A stretch of DNA of 64,000 bases, from the NCBI RefSeq assembly GCF_040581485.1, contig NC_090135.1, positions 10,905,001-10,969,000 of the forward strand. Reading direction: 5' to 3'. The position numbers and the translations under genes are program-made. The DNA is from Linepithema humile. Its lineage: Eukaryota; Arthropoda; Insecta; Hymenoptera; Formicidae. The notes under the pieces are model-generated. The model was not told where the DNA came from. It made no database searches and saw only the letters and a list, made by a program, of their open reading frames with translations. Shown here in pieces: positions 62,401 to 64,000 of the stretch (its first letter is position 1; each line of letters starts with the position of its first letter).

Positions 62401-63399
62401 TTTACTAAAAATTTTACATTTGTTCTTTGCTCTAACGAAAGAATAATATTGCGAACACGCAGCTTTTGTACATCGCAGCGCAATCTCTCAATAATCTTTC
62501 ATGTAAAAATAAGTCCAAAATATATGATAAAATTGATTTAAAAAATTGGAAAGTTAATAATATATTCATCCGCGTTTATTCGAGACTTTTAAATACCTTT
62601 TGACTCGAGAGTTTTTCTTCTCCGCCTGTTCTACTTGTTCTCTTCATGCTCCTCGCACTCCTCCTCATTCTTCACGGTGATGTTTCTCGTGATATGATCG
62701 ATGATGTTGCGCTACGGAGCAGACGACATGAAACCAGCTACTAACTTTCCTCCCCATCATTTTCGACTTGTGTTTCTTTTATCATCCACGTCCACTTTAA
62801 CGAAATTTCTTTTTCTTTATTGGGATACATTTACGGTACAAATGAAAGATTCTTGACTTTCACAGTTTGAGAACCCCGTCAATGTTCTGTCAATAAAAAA
62901 AATTAACGACGTTAGTGCAAGTTTCGACAAATAAAATATATTATTATTGCATAATTAAAAAAGACGCAAAGCACACATTCTTGTCGGAACTTTAATATAC
63001 ACATTCAAAACAGCATTGTTCTTCTACAAAAAATGTAATATAAAAAATTCGTGAAATATATTTAATGGAAAAAAACTAGACTAAAAACATTATAATTACT
63101 TGTATCATAATGTTAATTCTTTGTGTTAATGTTTAAACAAAAATCGAACAACTATTATTTTCTAATTAATCGCGTTTTTGTTATAAGTTTAAACTCATTA
63201 GTATTACATAATTATGTAATACGTAAAATTAAAATAATTTTTATCCATCTTTATTGTGTATTAGAATCTTTTAAGCTAGCGTCAAGAGTTTCATTAAATA
63301 TTGAGAAAACAGCACATCTCTCTCTCTCTCTCTCGGGCGACTCGAGCTTAAGACGTCCCTATCTTTTCGTTACTTGTTCTAAGTAGGATCTCCTTTTAC
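62401..63399. other. AT-rich stretch between mariner fossil and tandem array
   Basis: No gene is recognised. A short CT run lies at about 63319-63335. The upstream part of the mariner element could extend here beyond recognition. Confidence 0.5.
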
Positions 63400-63828
63400 C
63401 CCACCATTGGCGATGTTAACATAAGAAAATGACGCGTCTCGGACCACTGCGCTTGCAGTGCCCCACCTTTCGCGCAGTAGCCTTACGCAAGAATCGTCGT
63501 TTCATCTAAACAGTACCTCCTTCCGCCCCACTATATTAGTATTGTCAACAAAATGACGCGTCTCGGACCACTCCAGTTGCAGCGCCCCACCTTCGGTGCA
63601 GATCCTTCCGCGTGAATCGTCGCTGTGAGTCTCTAAGCAAAGTCCTTTCTTCTATTTGACTATTGGCGATGTCAACAAAATGACGCGCTCGGACCACTCC
63701 GATTGCATCACCCCACCTTTCGTCAGCATGCTTTCGCGTGAATCGTCGCTCGATCTAAACAAACGCTTTCTTTTATTCTCCTATTCACGCTGACAAAGAA
63801 ATGATGCGTCTCGGACTATTCTTTTCAG
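63400..63828 (+). repeat. ~124-bp tandem satellite-like array, about 3.5 copies
   Basis: ATGACGCGTCTCGGACCACT recurs at 63429, 63553, 63680 and (diverged) 63801, spacing 124, 127 and 121 bp. Within each unit, a GCCCCACCTTTCG block, a GTGAATCGTCGCT block, a TCTAAACAAA-like block and a GGCGATGTCAACAAAATG lead-in recur in the same order. Copies differ by substitutions and small indels. The array stops about 170 bp before the window edge and is followed by AT-rich sequence. Confidence 0.85.
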
Positions 63829-64000
63829 TCTCGTAATATAATTATCATACATTTTTGAAGCAAATATTAAGACATTTGTTATATTTATAACAACGTGTGT
63901 CTTAATCGATTAAGTTTATTAAAAACTTGATAGACTACATAGAGAAAATTTTATGTAAAAAATTACTGCTTACGGCGGACCGAAAATTTTTACTATGTTT

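Noticed and set aside
63400..63828. Tandem array considered as CRISPR
   Set aside because: Units of ~124 bp repeat throughout with no unique spacers, in a eukaryotic genome.

Overview
The window is eukaryotic, from an insect, and most likely from a hymenopteran such as an ant. The evidence is one spliced LIM-homeobox gene of the apterous/Lhx2/9 family, short coding exons separated by AT-rich introns, alternating AT-rich and CpG-rich blocks, abundant GA/CT microsatellites and a mariner fossil. The hymenopteran placement is an impression from composition, not a proof. There are no bacterial-style operons, no CRISPR array and no convincing tRNA or rRNA.

Gene: one protein-coding gene is well supported, on the minus strand. 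Five coding exons (26457-26135, 24236-24063, 23315-23092, 19452-19217, 18921-18667) join with matching phases and GT/AG borders. They give a 403-residue protein: Gly-rich N-terminus, two LIM domains, a basic linker (KGRPRKRK), a homeodomain and a short C-terminal tail. A candidate first coding exon lies 9.1 kb upstream at 35630-35575. It has a strong donor whose phase fits a good acceptor at 26461 and would give a 423-residue protein.

Layout: 1-17.5 kb lies downstream of the gene and contains no gene I can support. It holds CT/GA tracts and a GC-rich block at 9.5-10.15 kb with GAGAG and GCCAT motifs. 17.5-18.67 kb is the probable 3'UTR. 18.67-26.46 kb is the gene body. 26.5-62 kb is the 5' flank or long first intron. 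It is non-coding as far as I can see, with several CpG-rich blocks (about 30.9-31.5, 33.0-33.4, 34.1-34.7, 35.65-36.24, 36.55-37.1, 39.7-41.45, 49.0-49.65, 57.2-57.9 kb) between AT-rich stretches. Within it are a hairpin (MITE-like) insertion in one copy of a 0.5-kb-period duplication at 27.65-28.36 kb, a 34-bp triplet repeat at 32.84 kb and a homeodomain-core inverted repeat at 52.48 kb. At 62.14 kb lies the 3' end of a decayed mariner-like element, and the window ends with a ~124-bp tandem array at 63.40-63.83 kb.

Reading of the whole: the gene sits in a large, gene-poor domain, as expected of a developmental selector gene with extended cis-regulation. That regulatory reading is inference. 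I found no evidence of a new multi-gene system.
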